Positions 57,786-64,000 of a stretch of 64,000 bases of DNA are shown here, in pieces. How positions within the stretch are numbered: the first letter of the stretch is position 1; each line of letters opens with the position of its first letter. The notes beneath the pieces were generated by a model, which saw nothing but the letters and a program-made list of their open reading frames with translations, was not told where the DNA came from and searched no databases. Location: NCBI GenBank assembly GCA_963920705.1, contig OY987227.1, positions 15,525,434-15,589,433 of the forward strand. The letters run 5' to 3'. This stretch comes from Odiellus spinosus. Taxonomy: Eukaryota; Arthropoda; Arachnida; Opiliones; Phalangiidae. The position numbers and the translations under genes were made by a program.

Positions 57786-59216
57786 GAAAGGTTGCTGAAG
57801 AGAAGACTGTCGACTGTTGAGCAGTTTACGACCCCCGCAGTTCAAATTGTAAATGATGGATTAAAAATTGAAAACCCCAACAAACCTCTTTGATCTTAAA
57901 GTATCTTTTCATCGAAAGATATTTAAATTTAATTAAAAATATTCAAATAAAAAAATGGCATGGTAAAAATGTTACTCCATTTACGATAAAAAAATAATTC
58001 AAAATATTTTTCCTAAACTAGTAGAATAGATAACGACATGTTATTAAAACACAGTTTTTGGTGCATTATTTTAAGGTTTATCATTTATAGAGATGTGAGT
58101 TGGTAATTTGCAAATTGCCAATTTTTCAATATAGCATTGTACTATTTTAAATCCCCAATTAAACGTAATTACCAATTATAGTTAAGTTGCCCATCACCAG
58201 GATATGTTACCAATTTTAGTTAAATTGCCCATTACAGTATCAATTTCTTGTGGATATTATTGAATTACAGTTAAATTATCAATTATTGATTTATTCTTAA
58301 GCTTTCAATTGTTTTATCGGTATTAAAAAATTATCTAATTTACTCGTAAATTGGATAGGTTAATTACTAATTTCACATCTCTAATCATTTAGCCTTATAT
58401 AATAGTCGGAATATAAAAAGTATAACCATGTAAATCTTCGTAATGGTACTTATAGTAATTTCCTAAATTTTAACAATTTGCAAATTATTTTGTAAATTAG
58501 TTATAATTAATGTATAGCAGAATGTAAAAGAAAAAAACTGTTTTAAAACAAACTTATATTTATGGAGCATATTTTCATAGGAAAAATACATATTGTCAAA
58601 AAGCATTTAAAGATAAATATGTATAAGTTTTACGTAATCGATATATTGTATTAATATTATAAGAAAAACCAGCTGACAAAAACTTTAGGGGCTTAACGAA
58701 CATTTTACGGTTTACCGCAGCCACAAAAAGTTTAAAAGCCAAGGTTATTTTGTTGCGTGATTTGTAAAATAAGACTTCGTAACAGAGATTGTAATATAAA
58801 ATACAAAAAAAAAAATGTAAATTATAATTTTTTCGTATTTTTCTGAAGGGAATGTAACGAAGAATGGACAATTCCTTCTTCAGTTTTTTGTAAATATAAA
58901 GAAACGGTATACGATTAAGGCACGTACGTTTCAAAAAACAAAAAAAAAAACTACAAAAAGAACGATTTAATTTTGATTATAATATTTACAGATGGAACCT
59001 GACTGTGATAAACTGAGCATGTTAATTGCCCCTAAACTGTACAAAAAGCTCTCTTCCTCTCTATTAAATATATCTTAAACTAAGAAATATTTCAATCAAA
59101 TTAGCAAAAAAATAAGCAAAGTTACGAATAATAATAATTATAACCAAAAAAACCACTCGTGTTTAAAACTTTTTTTTTTTTAAATTAGTGATGGGATTAA
59201 TTCGTTTAAATTAAAT

Positions 59217-59462
59217 TTAGGACAATTAAAAATGGATATCTATCTTAATAAATATAAAATATGGCGTTCATAAGCGCCCTCTAATGGCAAACAGTGGCAA
59301 ATGTAGGAAGTAACAAAAAAATCTCTTGAGTGGCTGCTATGAATAAAGAGGCAGACACGCACATTTTGTTTCTTCCAATTTTTGCTGTTGCCGTTAGAGG
59401 ATGCTTATGAACAACAGGTTCTTCTGTATCAATAAAGATAGGTGTCCATTGTTAATAGCCCT
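59217..59462. mobile_element. Imperfect inverted-repeat MITE
   Basis: Left arm AATGGATATCTATCTTAATA, then GTTCATAAGCGCCCTCTAATG, is mirrored at the right: CGTTAGAGGATGCTTATGAAC, then TATCAATAAAGATAGGTGTC. Arms about 90 bp with several mismatches; no coding. Confidence 0.7.
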
Positions 59463-59674
59463 AGGTTAAATCAATTGTCAAAATGAAATTAGTATCAAAG
59501 GATAAATATAATTTTAACAAGAAATTATATCATTTAATTTTGTAATAAAATTAAACTGTTAAAAATAACTTAAAAATTTAAGTGGCTCTATAATTGTCAA
59601 AGATTTGGTCTTTATTTATTTGGTTAATTATTATAATTACCCAAATTGCAGCGCATTTAAACAACATTTCTTGA

Positions 59675-59972
59675 TTTAAAGGGGTAATGACGATGAGTAA
59701 AATTATTTTTATTGATTGGTAGCGTTAAAATATAAAAACTTAAAACTCACCAAAGGTTTAAGTAGATCATATCTCCAATTTTATATTGATTAAAAGTTAA
59801 AACATGGTGGCTAAAATATTTCACGGACGTCAATCTTGATTTTTCGAACATTTGTATTCAAATTTTAATAAGTTTAAAAATGGATATAAAAAGTTTCTAA
59901 GCCTAACTTCAAACCTTCGGTGACTTTTAAAAACGTTAATTGATAAAAATAGCGTCTTCATTATCCCTTTAA
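59675..59972. mobile_element. TTAA-flanked MITE (piggyBac/Kolobok-like)
   Basis: Left end AGGGGTAATGACGATGA and right end (inverse of AGGGATAATGAAGACG) form inverted repeats of 70-85 bp including CACCAAAGGTTTAAG / CACCGAAGGTTTGAAG. Each end abuts TTAA. A related left end is at about 61495-61640 and a decayed piece at about 9370-9490. Confidence 0.7.
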
Positions 59973-60673
59973 TTCATAATTTAAAGCGTATTTATCTTTT
60001 ATGATCCTTAATTTGTACTTTCGGCGATTATAATCAAAAAACTTTATCCACCGAGTAGAGAAAAATAGAAGCTCAACTGCTTTGAAACCAAAACTTCCAA
60101 TATTAATCTAATTCCATCATTAATTAAAAATAACTAAATTTACGTTAAAAAAAGATCAATTACTCGAAATATTTTTTATGCTTGATGCAAAAACAGCCTA
60201 TTAACAGGACCTAGATAATAAAGGAGAAAAAAAGCTAGAAATAATGCCTTTCTTTATGGGATAAATAAATTATAAACTAAACTGAAATACGAACAAGAGC
60301 TCGATTGTATTTGTATTTATAATAATCGAGGAAAAAATGAAGTAATTTTTGAAAATGTGATAGGCCTAGTCATGAAAAAAAAAGTTGAAAAAAAAACTTG
60401 GATCAAGTTTTTTGTATAAAGATTAAAGAGGCCTATGTAAGTTCTCAGGAGTTTTTATTTTGGGGTTTTTTTTTTAAACAAGTGACTTTTTTATTAATGA
60501 CTACTATTTTTTAAATATTTTTTTGTTTAATTAAATTAGATAATTCTATTACTTTGTTATTAACTCGATACTGTTCTTAATAATTATCAAATTATTATGT
60601 GATAAATGTTTTTGGGGGTTAATTATTATTTGCTTTCTTATAGTTTTAAGAATGTTAATGTAAAATAGTTAAA

Positions 60674-61163
60674 GGAAGAATGCAAGTGATTTTCAATCGA
60701 TTCCTAGGCGTAATCGTAATCCACCATTAAAGTAAAATTTTTTTAACTTACTCTGAAAGTAGGCTTAACAAGGATCTGTAGAAATTTATGGTCATTAGTC
60801 TTGGACCAATAAGTAATTTGCCATTTTAGAGCCTTTTTTTTTTTTTTTTTTTTGCTTAGGATCGAGACAGCATTAGCCATAACAATTTGTACAGTCAACG
60901 CCAGGTTAGATGACTTCCAAATTGTAGATAGTCCCTTTAAAACCTAGTTTGAAAGGTTTTACTGTCTGAATAAACGCGAGTGATTTGCCATGAGACTCGT
61001 TATTAATGAGGTATCATAACTCTATGGATCCTTATTAAGCCTTTTCCGATTAAGTTAAAAATGGATTTCTAGCTTAATATTAGTTTGAATTTATATTTAC
61101 TAGTGAATTAAACCTATTTAAATGATCAGCGACATCAAATACTTGTAGTTGGGCTTCATTCTC
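60674..61163. mobile_element. Family A MITE, copy 3
   Basis: Left end GGAAGAATGCAAGTGATTTT, then ATCGATTCCTAGG, matches the element at 1058-1470; the right end is the degenerate inverse (CACTT replaced by TACTTG, ending GGGCTTCATTCTC). The inside contains a T run at about 60834-60854. Confidence 0.65.
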
Positions 61164-62687
61164 TCTTTAAGAATTTTTATTAGTGTAAAATAGTTAGATA
61201 AGCTAGCACGTTTTTTTACATTTGTTATCAATTATTTTTCCAATATCGGTATTGATAATTTAAAGATAATACTATAATGTATATAATTATAATATTTTAT
61301 ATTAAGGCCAGACTTAATTTTATCCTTGTCCCAAATTATTTCGGCTTCATTTGAAAAGTTCAAAACAATATTCGCACTATAAATTAAAACTCTTTAAAAA
61401 CTGTAGATTATTAGATATTTTTCTAAAACAAGCAGCTTTTTTCCAATAAAATGATTGGAAGTTTGCAAAATTTAAATAAAGGCAACTAAAAAATTCTTTA
61501 AAGGGATAATGAAGATAATTTAATTGATTAAGAGTGTTAAAATATACATAAATCAATATTAAAACTCTGGTACCAAAGATTCCTCGTTAAATTACGGTTA
61601 ATTAACATTAACAAAGATGCTAAGCCTAATAACATTTTCATAGTAATAAAAAATGTATATGCAGAGTTTCAAGATCACCTTGATTGGTTGCAGGTATTCT
61701 ATCATTTTTACCAGTTTGAAAATCAAATTAAACTCGAATCGCAATGAGAAATCTTTATTCTTCCCACATATTTTATCATTCTTAAGCGATTAAAAATAAC
61801 GCGTTACTCTTTTTATCTATTTAATAATTTTAATTCAATAATTTCATTAATTTGCAAATCTTTTTAACAAGGTACCAATATTTTTTTTTGTTAGATTGTA
61901 GATAGATTTCTAATTAGTTAATTATTTAAATTTTTAATGGTTATGACTTGAAATCATTTCCAATACTTTTTTAATAACCCCAGTTATTACATTTACGAAT
62001 TATTAATTAATGAAGCTTTTCTAAAATTAATAGATATCATTATTGGGATAAAAAAGAAAATTTATCTTAGTTATCAGATTAACTAAATTTAGGAAGCTAC
62101 TATGCTAACTGTTCCAAATATTTAAGTTGTTAATTTGAATTTTTTCAAACATGTATGTAATTAACTAACCATAGCTAAGATTAAGAGCTATCTGTAAATT
62201 GGGAGTTTAATTTTATATAAGCTTATATATATTGATTGCTAATAAATCCTTCCAACGAAAAACAAAAAAAAAAAAAAAAAAACAAAAAAAAAATTGTTTT
62301 AACCTATCACGTAAGAAGTTTATAAATCTTATGTCAAATATGATTTTGTTGAATAAAAATTATTTAACCTCATTATACGCTGTTTTTGATTTCTTAGTTT
62401 TTAGGAATAGAAATAGAATACACAAAGCTTTTAATTTTTGGGATTTATTGAAAATATATCTTTTGTTGGTCGATATCATATAGATACTGATGTCAAGATT
62501 CGTCCAATAAAGACAGGGTTCGTACAAGATTTCGAAAATCAATTTATCTGTTATTTTCCCGTTTTTCAGACTACTTTTGTTAAATTTCCTTGAGTACATT
62601 TTTACATTCTTCCCTGAGTTTTTGACTTAAAATGATTTTCCATAATGTTTCCTGTTTTCCATGTTTGTACAAACCCTTCTGACTGAT

Positions 62688-63165
62688 ATCAATCAAGATT
62701 CAACCGATACTGATATCAATCAAGGTTCAACCGATACTGATATCAATCAAGGTTCAACCGATACTGATATCAATCAAGGTTCAACCGATACTGATATCAA
62801 TCAAGGTTCAACCGATACTGATATCAATCAAGGTTCAACCGATACTGATATCAATCAAGGTTCAACCGACACTCTGATATCAATTAGGTTCAACCGACAC
62901 TCTGAAATCAATTAGGTTCAACCGATACTGATTTCAAGCTTCAACCGATACCGATATCAAGGTCAAACAATATCAAGGTTCAACCGATATCAAGGTTCAA
63001 CCGATATCAAGGTTCAACCGATATCAAGGTTCAACCGATATCAAGGTTCAACCGATATCAAGGTTCAACCGATATCAAGGTTCAACCGATATCAAGATTC
63101 AACCGATATCAAGGTTCAACCGTTACTGATATCCAGGTTCAACCGATACTGATATTTTGGTTTTG
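62688..63165. repeat. Two-tier minisatellite (27-bp then 17-bp units)
   Basis: From 62688 to about 62880 a 27-bp unit, CAACCGATACTGATATCAAT plus CAAGGTT, repeats about seven times. After a short irregular zone, a 17-bp unit CAACCGATATCAAGGTT repeats about eleven times to 63125. The short unit equals the long one minus a 10-bp piece (ACTGATATCA). An ORF through the first block is repeat translation only. Confidence 0.9.
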
Positions 63166-63633
63166 CCTTCACTTTCTATTGAATTTTGGAGACAAAAACA
63201 AAATTTTTGACAAGAAATTTAAAATATTCACACTGAAAATTTTACATTATGACTCAGCTACAGCCTACATCTCATGATATCAGTTATTTAGAAGCAAAAC
63301 TGATACAGTGTACATCGATTAAATCAAGATCGTATCAGTTTGGATCCATCACCACAAATATAATAAATTAATGATAATTGTTCAAAGACTACAATTAATT
63401 TGCATTGTAGAAGATCACAGCAGCAAACAGTTAAGAGGAATAAATTTTTAGTTTTGAAAGATTTTTTGGCACAATTTTCACAAACAGTTTTCTAAAACTA
63501 AGAAAAAAACTTATTTGTAAAAAAGTAAAAAAAAATGAGGAGAAAACTCAAAGAAATTTACACCGAAGTTGACACGGATTGCTCTGTTGAATATAGACAC
63601 TAGAAATAAGTCTAGAATTTTTAATTTGATATA

Positions 63634-63639
63634 TTTATT
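63634..63639 (-). terminator. Polyadenylation signal of SEC20
   Basis: AATAAA on the minus strand, about 60 bp after the SEC20 stop codon. Confidence 0.55.
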
Positions 63640-63698
63640 GCTTTTAGACGAATTCAAAAGTGGAGAAATAAAAAACTTTTTTAAAATGCATAGAGTTG

Positions 63699-64000
63699 TT
63701 AAAATAATCTATCACGAATGACATAAAGGACTGAGCAAAAGAAGAAAAGGAATGCCACAATAATTAGTACTCGGTCAGTACATTCTCTACGGCCATATTT
63801 CGTGAGCAATTGCTTGGATTGGCTAATGACGCTTCCCATGGCCTTATACTCCTCATGAGTATCCTCTATAGCGCCAGAAGAACCAACTAAAGACAAACGT
63901 AAGTTTGTAATGAATAAGGCTTCAGAGCGAGAAGCGGGTAATTTAATTACCCAAAGATTCTAGAGTTTTTTCACTCTGTTGTACTTGATTAGCCAGCTGG
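63699..64000 (-). CDS. Sec20: SEC20/BNIP1 vesicle-fusion SNARE, 3' part only
   Basis: Two exons seen: from the window edge to 63951, and 63886-63699 with stop TAA at 63701-63699; junction in phase. The 78 visible residues read QLANQVQQSEKTLESLVGSS, then GAIEDTHEEYKAM, then LLTKYGRRECTDRVL and a hydrophobic anchor IIVAFLFFFCSVLYVI ending RDRLF. This is the C-terminal SNARE-helix end and tail anchor as in BNIP1/Sec20, which serves Golgi-to-ER retrograde fusion. The usual C-terminal ER-retention tail (HDEL in yeast; RLFPFL-like in human as recalled) is absent; the protein stops at RLF. The N-terminus lies beyond the window. Confidence 0.9.

Larger units (their letters stand above)
57960..62650. 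other. Gene-free AT-rich DNA with MITEs
   Basis: Between REPTOR and SEC20. From 58100 to 58380 there are repeated near-palindromic phrases (TTACCAATT, AATTGCCCAT, AAATTGCC). Apart from the elements listed separately, only A/T runs (60838-60854, 62264-62281) and unconvincing short ORFs are seen. Confidence 0.5.

Noticed and set aside
62661-62915. 84-residue ORF with DINQGSTDT repeats
   Set aside because: It is a direct translation of the 27-bp minisatellite.

Overview
The window looks like nuclear DNA of an arthropod, most likely an insect. It is AT-rich, nearly all genes are broken by short GT-AG introns of about 50-150 bp, and spaces between genes are full of small palindromic or terminal-inverted-repeat elements (MITEs), minisatellites and homopolymer runs. 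The proteins are clear animal families. Exon-intron models were built by eye from splice sites, reading phase and remembered family proteins; no alignment program or transcript data was used.

Layout. 1-15.7 kb: no convincing gene; a 31-bp satellite at the left edge, at least six MITE-like elements (one nested in another), minisatellites and poly(A)/poly(G) tracts. 15.7-19.3 kb (+): a secreted, Pro/Gln/Tyr-rich then Thr-rich mucin-like protein. 20.2-25.6 kb (-): CFAP58, a coiled-coil axonemal protein. 26.0-29.4 kb (+): BBS2, a BBSome subunit, head-to-head with CFAP58 across a ~370-bp gap that holds an RFX X-box. 29.8-31.1 kb (-): a PLPP4/5-type lipid phosphatase, tail-to-tail with BBS2. 32.0-33.9 kb (+): FBXW4, head-to-head with the phosphatase. 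35.4-37.2 kb (+): a DOK adaptor (PH + PTB + C-terminal tyrosine motifs). 38.2-39.3 kb (-): an unrecognised 221-residue coiled-coil protein with an E2F-type site upstream. 39.4-46.0 kb: gene-free AT-rich DNA. 46.0-50.8 kb (-): XPNPEP1, cytosolic aminopeptidase P. 51.5-53.7 kb (-): a small FLYWCH zinc-finger protein. 55.7-57.8 kb (+): REPTOR/CREBRF, a TORC1-controlled bZIP factor. 57.8-63.6 kb: MITEs and a two-tier minisatellite. 63.7-64.0 kb (-): the last exons of SEC20/BNIP1, cut by the window edge.

The genes do not form one pathway. The functional pairing that stands out is CFAP58/BBS2: two ciliary genes back to back around a match to the RFX ciliary-gene motif. Other points of interest are a 60-bp hAT-like MITE whose end supplies an apparent CFAP58 splice donor, a GC-AG intron in XPNPEP1, microexons of 21 nt (phosphatase) and 28 nt (BBS2), an E-box/M-box/CARE-like cluster upstream of REPTOR, and an uncharacterised coiled-coil gene with a cell-cycle-type promoter. 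No wholly new biological system was identified with confidence.
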